16,202 nucleotides of DNA from the NCBI GenBank assembly GCA_036741235.1, contig DAINSQ010000109.1, positions 1 through 16,202 of the forward strand. Reading direction: 5' to 3'. The stretch comes from JABWBR01 sp036741235 (GTDB taxonomy: Bacteria; Bacteroidota; Bacteroidia; Chitinophagales; Saprospiraceae). The position numbers were made by a program, and so were the translations under genes. Below the pieces are notes generated by a model that searched no databases, was not told where the DNA came from, and saw only the letters and a program-made list of their open reading frames with translations. Shown in pieces: positions 1 to 7,891 of the stretch; within the stretch, counting starts at the first letter, position 1, and each line of letters starts with the position of its first letter.

Positions 1-28
1 GTAGTATTTTCTTCATTTAAAACAGCAC

Positions 29-1411
29 TTAGCCCGTAACGCTGGTAATGAGAATAAAAGAAATAGCGCCGCCAATGAATCCGGCCATGGCGAGCCAGGC
101 AATTCGCTTCAGATACCAAATAAAGTTGATGCGTTCCATCCCCATAGCCGCCACGCCAGCTGCCGAGCCAATGACGAGCATGCTGCCGCCTGTACCCGCA
201 GCGTAAGCAATGAAATGCCACAAATGGTGATCGATGGGCATATCGTACATACCCATAGCGGCGGCTACCAGCGGCACGTTATCGATTACTGCGGACAAAA
301 AGCCCAGTAAAATCACCACGATATTTTCGTTGGGAATGCCCTTGTCTAGTTGTTCGGCCATAAAGCGCAGCGTACCGGCCTGCATCTGTTGGCCCTCGTG
401 GGTAATGATGCCGAATACCAATGATTCCAGCGCTGCTACAGCCATAAGAATACCCAGGAAAAACAGAATGCTGGTGATTTCAATGCGGGATAATGCATGT
501 TTGCCGGTGTACATGTTGCGTCGCTCCTCAGTAAAGTCTTCTTCAGGATGAATGTACTCTGATACCAGCCAAACCACGCCAAGACTAAGCATCATGCCGA
601 TATAGGGCGGCAGGTGAGTAATCGTTTTAAATGCCGGAACAAAAATAATAGCGCCCAAACCGAGGTATAGCATTAGGTTGCTGCTCAGCAGTTTTTTGTT
701 GTTGTTGTCCGATTCCAGTGAAACGCTAACATCGCCGTTGAAAACCGGCATGAATGAAGCTATGGCAAAAGGAATGACAAAGCACACAACAGAGGGTACG
801 ACCAGGTATTCCATCAACCCCACCGCCGATACCTTTTCGCCGATCCAGAGCATGGTGGTGGTTACGTCGCCTATGGGCGACCAGGCGCCGCCCGCATTAG
901 CGGCTATGATGATCAGCGAAGCATACCAGATGCGTTCTTCTCTGTTGTCGATGAGCTTGCGAAGCAGGGTAATCAATACGATTGTCGCAGTGAGGTTGTC
1001 GATAATTGCAGATAGAAAAAAGCCTAGAATTCCTATGATCCATAGTAGTTTTCGCTTATTGCGAGTTCTTACGTAGCCTTTCAGTACTTCAAACCCCCTG
1101 TGCAAATCGATGATTTCTACTATCGTCATAGCTCCAATAAGGAATACCAGGATTTCAGAGACTTTGCCGATGTGGTGAAGCAGGGTATTGGTAAACCCGT
1201 GGTCTGCGGCTTCATGCCCCATCGACATATTAAAAACAGTATCGTGCGAATCAACTACCGAAAGCCCGCCGTTATAAAAACCGATAGCTAGCAGAGCCCA
1301 GCATATTGCGCCCATTAATAAGGCGGGTACGGTTTTATCCAATTTGAGCGGATGCTCAAACACAATGGTCAAATAACCAATAATGAAACAGAGAATGATG
1401 GCAGCGGTCAT
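29..1411 (-). CDS. nhaD: NhaD-type Na+/H+ antiporter
   Basis: A 460-residue polytopic inner-membrane protein of the NhaD family (ion transporter superfamily), which exchanges cytoplasmic Na+ (or Li+) for external protons in pH and sodium homeostasis. Hydrophobic segments run the whole length. The two pseudo-symmetric halves each carry a conserved Asp-Asn hairpin motif: SAIIDNLTAT at residues 134-143 and SAVIDNVPLVAA at 373-384. Each is followed by a Gly/Ser-rich re-entrant-like segment (AGGAWSPIGDVTTT at 173-186 and GTGGSMLVIGSAAG at 406-419). The length matches the family. The ATG at 1411 is the first start after a TAnnTTTG-like box. The gene stands alone and diverges from dusB; what follows its stop is outside the window. 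Family assignment is firm; ion specificity is inferred from the family. Confidence 0.93.
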   Translation of the reverse strand: MTAAIILCFIIGYLTIVFEHPLKLDKTVPALLMGAICWALLAIGFYNGGLSVVDSHDTVFNMSMGHEAADHGFTNTLLHHIGKVSEILVFLIGAMTIVEIIDLHRGFEVLKGYVRTRNKRKLLWIIGILGFFLSAIIDNLTATIVLITLLRKLIDNREERIWYASLIIIAANAGGAWSPIGDVTTTMLWIGEKVSAVGLMEYLVVPSVVCFVIPFAIASFMPVFNGDVSVSLESDNNNKKLLSSNLMLYLGLGAIIFVPAFKTITHLPPYIGMMLSLGVVWLVSEYIHPEEDFTEERRNMYTGKHALSRIEITSILFFLGILMAVAALESLVFGIITHEGQQMQAGTLRFMAEQLDKGIPNENIVVILLGFLSAVIDNVPLVAAAMGMYDMPIDHHLWHFIAYAAGTGGSMLVIGSAAGVAAMGMERINFIWYLKRIAWLAMAGFIGGAISFILITSVTG

Positions 1412-1460
1412 ACCGGCAGGTGTTTGTTAGTGTTCAATCGCTATGCGATAATTTAGCGGT

Positions 1461-1468
1461 CAAAAATA
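1461..1468 (-). promoter_or_regulatory. Probable -7 box of the nhaD promoter (TATTTTTG)
   Basis: On the minus strand this reads TATTTTTG, an exact match to the Bacteroidota housekeeping -7 element TAnnTTTG. It lies about 50 bases before the nhaD ATG, implying a leader of roughly 43 bases. I see no TTTG/TTG at the expected -33 distance, so the call rests on the -7 box alone. Confidence 0.45.
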
Positions 1469-1521
1469 GGATTTTCTGGAACTTAGCGGTATTATTTGCA
1501 ATTTAAATTTAAGTGTGGCGG

Positions 1522-1548
1522 TTTGCGAGCCTGAAATTCTTATTTTTG
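1522..1548 (+). promoter_or_regulatory. Probable dusB-cca promoter (TTTG ... TATTTTTG)
   Basis: TATTTTTG at 1541-1548 matches the Bacteroidota -7 consensus TAnnTTTG exactly and lies 26 bases before the dusB ATG, implying a leader of about 20 bases. A TTTG at 1522-1525 could be the -33 element, but the 15-base spacer is shorter than the usual spacing of about 17-20, so the upstream half is less certain. Confidence 0.5.
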
Positions 1549-1574
1549 CGCCCGTGAATTTTGATATATAGCTG

Positions 1575-2570
1575 ATGGTTAAAATAGGAGACGTACAACT
1601 GGGGGAATTCCCATTATTGCTTGCGCCAATGGAAGACGTGAGCGATCCGCCATTTCGCGCTTTGTGTAAACAACAAGGCAGCGACATGATGTACACCGAG
1701 TTCATCTCCTCCGACGGCCTTGTTCACGACGCCAAATCCAGCCTTCAAAAACTGGATATCTACGATTACGAGCGCCCCATCGGCATACAGTATTTCGGCG
1801 GCCAGGTAGATAGTATGGTTCAGGCTGCCGCCATCGTTGAGGCCGCCAATCCCGACGTCATTGATATCAATTATGGCTGCCCGGTGGCCAAAGTAGCCTG
1901 CCGCATGGCCGGCGCAGGGTTACTCCAGGATATCCCCAGAATGGTAGCGCTCACCCAGGCCGTCATCCGCTCCACGTCCAAACCCGTAACGGTAAAAACC
2001 AGGTTGGGATGGGACGACAAAAGTATCAATATTGTAGAAGTGGCCGAAAGGTTACAAGATATCGGCGTACAGGCTATCACCATTCACGCCCGTACGCGCC
2101 AGCAGATGTATAAAGGCGAGGCCGATTGGTCCTGGATTGCCAAGGTCAAGGAAAATCCGCGCCTCCACATCCCCATTTTTGGCAACGGCGATATCGACAG
2201 CCCTGAAAAAGCCCTCAACTACCGGCGCCGCTATGGCGTTGACGGCATTATGATAGGCCGGGCCAGCATTGGTTATCCCTGGATTTTCAGAGAAATCAAA
2301 CATTATTTTGCTACAGGCGAATTGCTGGCGCCGCCCAACGTGGCCGAGAGAGTGGCTGCCGCTCGCTCCCATTTGCAGCACGCCATAGCCTGGAAAGGGG
2401 AAAAATTAGGCGTATTAGAAACCAGACGTCATTACACCAACTACTTTAAAGGTCTTGAAGGTATCAAGTTTTATCGCGCCAAATTGGTCACCGAAGCAAT
2501 ACCTTCCGTTTTATTTGAATTGTTGGACGAAATAGAAGCAGCTTACGGACAGGCTGAATTACTGGCCTGA
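1575..2570 (+). CDS. dusB: tRNA-dihydrouridine synthase (DusB-like)
   Basis: A 331-residue FMN-dependent enzyme that reduces uridine to dihydrouridine in tRNA with NAD(P)H. It shows the TIM-barrel Dus pattern in order: FMN-binding APMEDVSD at residues 17-24; YGCPVAKV at 100-107 with the catalytic Cys102 that protonates the uracil ring; KTRLGWD at 141-147; IHARTR at 170-175; phosphate-binding GNGDI at 203-207 and MIGRA at 226-230; then a helical C-terminal tRNA-binding domain containing RRHYTNYFKG. The length and motif spelling fit the DusB branch. Which tRNA position is modified cannot be read from the sequence. It is the first gene of a probable operon with the CCA-adding enzyme 32 bases downstream, so both products act on tRNA. 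Confidence 0.95.
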   Translation: MVKIGDVQLGEFPLLLAPMEDVSDPPFRALCKQQGSDMMYTEFISSDGLVHDAKSSLQKLDIYDYERPIGIQYFGGQVDSMVQAAAIVEAANPDVIDINYGCPVAKVACRMAGAGLLQDIPRMVALTQAVIRSTSKPVTVKTRLGWDDKSINIVEVAERLQDIGVQAITIHARTRQQMYKGEADWSWIAKVKENPRLHIPIFGNGDIDSPEKALNYRRRYGVDGIMIGRASIGYPWIFREIKHYFATGELLAPPNVAERVAAARSHLQHAIAWKGEKLGVLETRRHYTNYFKGLEGIKFYRAKLVTEAIPSVLFELLDEIEAAYGQAELLA

Positions 2571-2602
2571 CCAGACGCTGAAACTATAAATGCCCGAACC
2601 GC

Positions 2603-4018
2603 GTGGTCTTTAGCATACAGGAACAGGAACGAAAAATCTTTCAAATCATCAGCGCCAAAGCTACAGCATTGGGCTTCCCCGCTTATGTGGTGGGCGGTTA
2701 TGTACGCGACAGGCTGCTGGCCCGGCCATCGAAAGATATGGATATCGTTTGTGTGGGCGACGGCATACTGCTGGCAGAAGAAGTCGCCCAAAGTATGCGT
2801 CCAATACCCCGGGTAACTGTATACAAGCGCTTCGGCACGGCAATGCTCAAACATAAAGACCTTGAAATAGAATTCGTCGGCGCGCGCAAAGAATCTTATC
2901 GCAGCGACTCCCGCAAGCCCTTTGTTGAAGTCGGCACTTTGTCGGATGACCAGAACCGCCGCGATTTTACCATCAATGCGCTGGCAGTAAGTCTCAACGA
3001 AGACGACTTCGGAACCATCATCGATCCCTTCGGAGGCTTGCACCACCTGGAGGAAAAAATCATCAAAACGCCCCTCGAACCCGGGAAAACCTTCTCCGAC
3101 GACCCCCTGCGTATGCTCAGAGCCCTGCGCTTTTCTACGCAATTGGGTTTTAGCATTGAAGCAGAGACCCTGCAGGCTATCAGCAAGTATCGTCAGCGTA
3201 TCCATATCGTTTCCCAGGAGCGTATCACCACCGAACTCAATAAAATTATTGAAGCGGATAAACCCTCGGTGGGCTTCAAATTGCTGTTTGATACGGGACT
3301 ACTCGAAATCATTTTTCCCGAAATGACCGCACTCCATGGCGTTGACGTGAAAAACGGCGTGGCGCATAAAGACAATTTTTACCATACATTAGAAGTTCTG
3401 GACAATCTGTGCCGCAAAACAGACAGCCTGTGGTTGCGCTGGTCGGCAGTCCTGCACGATATCGCCAAGCCGCCTACCAAGCGTTTTGATCCCAAACAGG
3501 GCTGGACTTTCCACGGCCACGAAGCATTGGGGGCAGCTATGGTACCGCGCATTTTCAAGAGGCTTCGCCTGCCCCTGGACCACAAAATGAAATACGTGCA
3601 AAAGCTCGTACAATTGCATTTACGGCCCATTAGTCTGACCAAAGAAAATATCACAGATTCCGCCATCAGGCGTTTGCTTTTTGATGCCGGCGATGATATA
3701 GACGACCTGATGCTGCTTTGCGAAGCAGATATTACCTCAAAAAATCCGGATAAGGTTAAGCGCTATCTCGAAAATTACGAACTGGTGCGCCAGCGCCTGA
3801 AAGAAGTAGAAGAAAAGGACCATCTGCGCAACTGGCAGCCGCCGGTTTCGGGAGAATTGATCATGGAAACTTTTGGCATTCCGCCATCAAAAGAAGTCGG
3901 ATTGATCAAAACCGCTATCCGCGAAGCCATCCTTGACGGCCTTATTCCCAATGAGTATCAACCCGCCTACGATTTTATGCTGGAACAAGGAAAACAGCTG
4001 GGCCTCAGCGCAAGATAA
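2603..4018 (+). CDS. cca: CCA tRNA nucleotidyltransferase with HD domain
   Basis: A 471-residue class II tRNA nucleotidyltransferase that adds or repairs the 3' CCA end of tRNAs. The head domain has GGYVRD at residues 31-36 and the metal-binding pair DMD at 45-47. The neck has RRDFTINAL at 119-127, and DDPLRMLRALRF at 166-177 begins the RNA-binding body. An HD phosphohydrolase-type domain follows, with H261, the H285-D286 pair in VLHDIAKPP, and HGHEA at 304-308. The only usual start in frame after the upstream stop (2579-2581) is the GTG at 2603; the ATG at 2590 is in another frame and stops after seven codons. Bacteroidota often encode this HD-fused form. Whether it adds the whole CCA or only A cannot be told from sequence alone. 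Confidence 0.93.
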   Translation: MVFSIQEQERKIFQIISAKATALGFPAYVVGGYVRDRLLARPSKDMDIVCVGDGILLAEEVAQSMRPIPRVTVYKRFGTAMLKHKDLEIEFVGARKESYRSDSRKPFVEVGTLSDDQNRRDFTINALAVSLNEDDFGTIIDPFGGLHHLEEKIIKTPLEPGKTFSDDPLRMLRALRFSTQLGFSIEAETLQAISKYRQRIHIVSQERITTELNKIIEADKPSVGFKLLFDTGLLEIIFPEMTALHGVDVKNGVAHKDNFYHTLEVLDNLCRKTDSLWLRWSAVLHDIAKPPTKRFDPKQGWTFHGHEALGAAMVPRIFKRLRLPLDHKMKYVQKLVQLHLRPISLTKENITDSAIRRLLFDAGDDIDDLMLLCEADITSKNPDKVKRYLENYELVRQRLKEVEEKDHLRNWQPPVSGELIMETFGIPPSKEVGLIKTAIREAILDGLIPNEYQPAYDFMLEQGKQLGLSAR

Positions 4019-4021
4019 ACA

Positions 4022-4053
4022 AAGAGCGAAGGCTTTTATAAAGCTTCGCTCTT
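4022..4053 (+). terminator. Hairpin ending the dusB-cca operon
   Basis: AAGAGCGAAG at 4022-4031 is the exact reverse complement of CTTCGCTCTT at 4044-4053. The loop can pair further (GCTTT with AAAGC around a three-base loop) if one G is bulged. It starts three bases after the cca stop codon. No clear U run follows, so its strength as an intrinsic terminator is uncertain, but position and symmetry support that role. Confidence 0.65.
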
Positions 4054-4739
4054 GTAAGAAATCACCCGACTGTTATTATGAAGGATTAAGCGTTTTGGCG
4101 ATTAACCTTCGATAAACTGTCTTTGACGACAGCGCATCAAAGCTAAAGAGTTTTGATTATTTTGTGTTAATGAATTCTTAATTTTTTTCCAACAAACAAT
4201 TATTCTGTCGTTTGTCGGCATAAATGGCGTATTGTCTGATCAATGAATCCCCGCAGTATTGGCCGTTTTTTTCTTTTCGGGTTATCCTCTTGGCGCTTGT
4301 TTTACATACAATATAACATTGTGTATTTGTTATTGCACTGCCTGGAAATCCGTTGCTTATTCGCAAGGCCGGTTGCAGAGCTATCGGCAGCGTCAATGAG
4401 TAGTTGAACCCCGAAAAATTATCTCTTCCCATTACCTTGTTTGCGTTTACAAAGTTTTGTTATTTATTTAAAGCATTGGTTGTCAGGTATTTGCAATAAA
4501 ATTTATCTAACTCGCTAAAAAACAAGGGAATAAAGCTTTCAACGCGCAATGAAAAAAAATATGTCTAAAAAAGTGCGAAAGAGCTTTTGTAGTATCGATA
4601 TTTTTCTCACCTTTGTTATCCCTCGCGCCTCTACAACAGGCTATTCAAATAGGAGCAATTTGAAGCGTTGAACGCAAGTTCAGCATTGCTTTTTATTGCA
4701 CGCGACCTACAACTTACTGATGCTCTGACTTTTGTAACA
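4054..4739. other. Long AT-rich intergenic region upstream of dnaA, no convincing gene
   Basis: No reading frame here looks like a real gene. The longest (84 codons, minus strand, 4178-4432) has no recognisable motif. Visible structure: CTGTC/GACAG at 4117-4121 and 4128-4132; an overlapping CTTTGA/TCAAAG pair at 4121-4126 and 4137-4142; and the symmetric word GCGTTGAACGC at 4665-4675. I find no good match to the DnaA box TTATCCACA on either strand; the nearest are TTATTCGCA (4357-4365) and a TTATCC in the stretch near 4282. A replication origin beside dnaA is possible but not shown by these bases. The region presumably holds the dnaA promoter, though I see no exact TAnnTTTG box. Confidence 0.4.
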
Positions 4740-4759
4740 GCAAAAAAATACTTTTTTGC
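4740..4759 (+). promoter_or_regulatory. AT-rich inverted repeat in the dnaA leader
   Basis: GCAAAAAA (4740-4747) and TTTTTTGC (4752-4759) are perfect 8-base inverted arms around a four-base spacer. The element ends 23 bases before the dnaA ATG. In RNA it would form a weak A-U hairpin next to the ribosome-binding region; in DNA it is a flexible or bent site. A regulatory role is inference from position and symmetry only. Confidence 0.35.
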
Positions 4760-4782
4760 CTCACGGGTAAATTGATCTGAGT

Positions 4783-6243
4783 ATGATGAGAGATCATGCA
4801 ACAGTCTGGGACAGTTGTCTGCAGACGATCCGGAAGAGTGTCCCCATGCAGAGCTACAAAACCTGGTTTGAGCCGATCAGACCAGTGAAGCTGGAGAACA
4901 ACGCCCTTACGATCCAGGTGCCGAATCGCTTTTTTTACGAGTGGTTGGAAGAGCATTACGTTGCGCTGCTTAAAACGACTATTAGAAGGGAGCTTGGCGA
5001 CAGGGGCAAGTTGGAATACCATATATTGACTAATGGTATGGCGCTTGCCAACGCCAGTGGCAATAGCAATGGTAACGGCCACTACGGCGATACCGGCGCA
5101 ACTGCCGTAGCTGTCAAACCGCTTGAGGGATTGGCGCCGGGTATGGTCGATACGGAACATATCAAAAATCCTTTTGTGATTCCTGGAATCAAAAAGGTAA
5201 AAATTGATCCCCAGCTCAATACTCAGTATACTTTTGATACATACATTGAGGGCGACTGCAACCGCCTGGCGCGTTCTGCCGGCCTGGCTATTGCTCGCAA
5301 ACCAGGGGAGACGTCGTTTAACCCGCTGGTCATTTTCGGCGATACCGGCCTTGGTAAAACCCATCTGGCCCAGGCTATAGGCAATGACGTGCTGGAGCGT
5401 TTTCCCAATAAAACAGTGTTGTACGTTAGTTCTGAAAAATTTACTCAACAGATCATACAGTCAATTAAAAATAATGCCGTCAATGACTTTGTCAATTTTT
5501 ACCAGCTCATCGATGTTCTTATCGTTGACGACATCCAGTTTTTAGCGAATAAGCAAAAAACACAGGAGATCTTTTTTCACATTTTCAACCAACTACACCA
5601 AAGCGGAAAGCAAATCGTGTTGACCTCCGATCGCCCGCCCAAATTGCTCGACGGCATGGAGGAACGCCTGATCTCCCGGTTTAAGTGGGGGCTCTCCGCC
5701 GATCTCCAGGCGCCCGACCTGGAAACGCGCATGGCGATTATTGAAGCCAAAATGAACCGCGAGGGGCTGGATATTCCCCAGGACGTCGTGGAGTTTATTT
5801 GCTATAATATTCAAAATAATATCCGGGAATTGGAGGGCGTATTGGTGTCGCTGATCGCCCAGTCTTCCCTCAACCGCCGCGAGGTCGATCTGGACCTGGC
5901 CCGCGAGGTAGTCCGCAATTTTGTGTCACACATCAACGAGGAGATTAATGTTGACTTTATCCAAAAACTCGTAGCCGAACATTTCAATCTGCCCGTAGAA
6001 AAACTTCAGGGCAAAACCAGGAAACGCTCTATCGTCATTGCCCGCCAGCTTTCTATGTACCTGGCCAAAAATCTTACCGATAAATCGCTGAAAGCTATCG
6101 GCGATACTTTCGGCGGCCGTGATCACAGTACAGTGATCTATTCCTGCAAAACTGTGCAGGACCTGATGGAGACGGATGCTATTTTTAAAGATACAGTGGC
6201 CGAGCTGGAAAAGAAAATCCGCCTGAGCCTCAGCGATAAATGA
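4783..6243 (+). CDS. dnaA: Chromosomal replication initiator protein DnaA
   Basis: A 486-residue AAA+ ATPase that binds DnaA boxes and opens the origin. Domain I (about residues 1-88) has the WxxCL and KTWFEPI helices used for partner and helicase contacts. A short Asn/Gly-rich linker (about 90-130) is domain II. Domain III has Walker A GDTGLGKT at 186-193, Walker B VLIVDD at 245-250, sensor I LTSDRPP at 280-286, the box VII arginine finger R299 in SRF, and sensor II R348 in NIRELEG. Domain IV ends in the DnaA signature GGRDHSTV at 444-451, the DNA-binding helix-turn-helix. Two consecutive ATG codons begin the frame; the first is used here. It is transcribed alone and converges on the PAP2 gene. 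Confidence 0.98.
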   Translation: MMRDHATVWDSCLQTIRKSVPMQSYKTWFEPIRPVKLENNALTIQVPNRFFYEWLEEHYVALLKTTIRRELGDRGKLEYHILTNGMALANASGNSNGNGHYGDTGATAVAVKPLEGLAPGMVDTEHIKNPFVIPGIKKVKIDPQLNTQYTFDTYIEGDCNRLARSAGLAIARKPGETSFNPLVIFGDTGLGKTHLAQAIGNDVLERFPNKTVLYVSSEKFTQQIIQSIKNNAVNDFVNFYQLIDVLIVDDIQFLANKQKTQEIFFHIFNQLHQSGKQIVLTSDRPPKLLDGMEERLISRFKWGLSADLQAPDLETRMAIIEAKMNREGLDIPQDVVEFICYNIQNNIRELEGVLVSLIAQSSLNRREVDLDLAREVVRNFVSHINEEINVDFIQKLVAEHFNLPVEKLQGKTRKRSIVIARQLSMYLAKNLTDKSLKAIGDTFGGRDHSTVIYSCKTVQDLMETDAIFKDTVAELEKKIRLSLSDK

Positions 6244-6248
6244 TGTTG

Positions 6249-6301
6249 GATGTTGGATGCTTGATAGTTAATTAAAAAGAAACCATCAAACATCCAACAT
6301 C
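6249..6301. terminator. Two-way hairpin between convergent dnaA and PAP2 genes
   Basis: A 21-base arm at 6249-6269 pairs with 6281-6301 at 19 of 21 positions around an A-rich 11-base loop. The arms are built from the word GATGTTGGATG, which is partly repeated again just before the first arm and, more degenerately, after the second (ATCAAAAATCC). It sits between the stop codons of two converging genes, the expected place for a bidirectional terminator. Its repeated-word make-up also suggests a small intergenic repeat element. Confidence 0.7.
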
Positions 6302-6318
6302 AAAAATCCAATATCAAA

Positions 6319-7860
6319 TTATTCCGCTCCGTCTGCCTGAGCAACCACCACAGAATAATTACCCACCAACCTGCCTGTTTCTATGCCTTCTTCTGCGTCA
6401 AACCTGAAGTGGATGCCGCCGTATATTCTCGAAAGCGCTGCTTCTTCGGCCTGGGCATCGAATTGGGCTTTTCCCTCCGGGAATATGTGTCCGAGCACCG
6501 TTGCCGCCGCTGCTGAAAACATAGAGTGGCCTGAGGTATAGCTTGGGAAATTGGGTATGCCCAGTATCGTTTTAAAGCCGGGAACGGCCTGCGACGGTCT
6601 GGGGTAGTGGTAATAATATTTGGCATCCCAGCAGGCGATGCCCGCGTCCATGATAGCCATATTCATGTAGGCGAAAGTACGTGCCGTGCGCAAAGGGCTA
6701 TAACGGCGCTTCAGTATTTCTTCTGCAGCTATTCGGTTCCAATGCCCGGGGGGAGTATATGTTCCAAGTCCATCCGCCCAGAAGTTGGCTATGCGCCGCT
6801 GCTCGGTGGTCAGATTGTCTTGTATGTCCTTAAGTTCTTCTACATCGCGCTGAAATTCGACAGAGCCGGGCGCCGGGGGCGGAATGGGGCGCACGGCAAT
6901 GATATCGGGTACGCACCAGGGCAATACTTTGCCGAATAGGGGCGTAAGGCCCACGGGGCGTTGCGGGGATTCCAGGTTTTCCCAGTGCCAGCCCCAACGC
7001 GCCTGGGCTGCCTGGGCTATTGAGTCGGCAACGGGTTTGGGCGCCTGGGCGTTTTTCTTGCCGCCTTTGGCGCCCCGGTAATTAATGCGGCCCGCCACGG
7101 CGCGCCCCAGCGAATCGCCGGCTGCCAGATCGCTCGTTACATTCATACCAGCCCACAGCCGGCTGTTTTTGTGCTCTTCCGCTTTGGCTGCCAGGAAGTC
7201 TTTTTCCAGCGGAAACATAGCGCTTAATACGGCCTGTGAGACGGCGGCAATTGCGGCGTCTTCCGAAGGATAGGATGGCAGGCTGCTTTGGGGCAACAAG
7301 GGGACGATGACGTTGTCAACTTCGTATGGCGCCGGCCGGTTATGCTGGTATTTGTGGTACCAGGCGGTTATCATGGCGTCGTATTGGGCAGCGCTCCAAT
7401 AGGCCAGCATGCGGCAGGTATAGGGAGGATGAGCAAATGGAAACTGTGGATATTGAGCGGGGTTGGCTGCATTTGGAGCGGGGTACGTTCCATCCGGGTT
7501 GGGGGCGGGTATCAAATTGTATTTCGAGACGAGCTCGCGGGCTATCTCATTCCAGCGCACCAGGGCATTGCCGCCCCAATAGCTTACCGCAGCTTTTTGC
7601 GCCGAAGTGAGGCTTGACGAAACGTCTTTCAAGTCTTCCAATTCGTTTAGGTATGCTGAGGAATTAACGGCATCGGGCGCCGGAATGGCTATCTCAGCGC
7701 CGCTGGAGAGCAATACAGGATCCCAGTTGCCGCCGTTTTCGTCAAGCGAGGCGAACGTATAAGGCTCAATGGCTGCTTCTGTGGGCAGGTCTTTTTCACA
7801 GCCCCAGAAAATGATGGCAATTGCCAATAGATAGAGTAGCGTATATAGGTACTTTTTCAT
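6319..7860 (-). CDS. Lipoprotein of the vanadium haloperoxidase / PAP2 phosphatase family
   Basis: A 513-residue exported protein. The N-terminus (MKKYLYTLLYLLA, then WGC with Cys21) is a lipoprotein signal, so the enzyme is probably tethered in the envelope. The C-terminal half carries all three acid-phosphatase/vanadate-binding motifs: K414 with six residues then R421-P422; PSYTSGH at 439-445; and S477-R478 with five residues then H484. These residues hold phosphate or vanadate in PAP2 phosphatases and vanadium haloperoxidases; phosphatase and halide oxidation cannot be separated by sequence reading. The N-terminal half (about 70-260) is a visible degenerate copy of the same module without the active-site His residues. 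The ATG at 7860 lies 31 bases after the barrel gene, suggesting one operon in which the barrel may serve the same substrate. Confidence 0.88.
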   Translation of the reverse strand: MKKYLYTLLYLLAIAIIFWGCEKDLPTEAAIEPYTFASLDENGGNWDPVLLSSGAEIAIPAPDAVNSSAYLNELEDLKDVSSSLTSAQKAAVSYWGGNALVRWNEIARELVSKYNLIPAPNPDGTYPAPNAANPAQYPQFPFAHPPYTCRMLAYWSAAQYDAMITAWYHKYQHNRPAPYEVDNVIVPLLPQSSLPSYPSEDAAIAAVSQAVLSAMFPLEKDFLAAKAEEHKNSRLWAGMNVTSDLAAGDSLGRAVAGRINYRGAKGGKKNAQAPKPVADSIAQAAQARWGWHWENLESPQRPVGLTPLFGKVLPWCVPDIIAVRPIPPPAPGSVEFQRDVEELKDIQDNLTTEQRRIANFWADGLGTYTPPGHWNRIAAEEILKRRYSPLRTARTFAYMNMAIMDAGIACWDAKYYYHYPRPSQAVPGFKTILGIPNFPSYTSGHSMFSAAAATVLGHIFPEGKAQFDAQAEEAALSRIYGGIHFRFDAEEGIETGRLVGNYSVVVAQADGAE

Positions 7861-7891
7861 GGTTGATCAAAAATTGGGTGAAATATCAATA

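Noticed and set aside
2543..3205. 220-codon open frame on the minus strand across the start of cca
   Set aside because: It lies opposite a well-supported enzyme gene, its peptide shows no domain or signal, and it follows the codon pattern of the real gene.
4178..4432. 84-codon minus-strand frame in the gap before dnaA
   Set aside because: No motif, signal or membrane segment, AT-rich surroundings and no promoter box; it could be chance or an old remnant.
4282..4624. TTATCC words as DnaA boxes of an origin
   Set aside because: Only the first six bases match; the remaining positions differ by two or three bases and there is no cluster.
4714..5448. 244-codon minus-strand frame opposite dnaA
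   Set aside because: It is a shadow of the dnaA 5' half, with no domain.
6249..6301. CRISPR-like or transposon-end repeat at the dnaA-PAP2 junction
   Set aside because: There is one inverted pair only, no regular spacers, no transposase and no target duplication.
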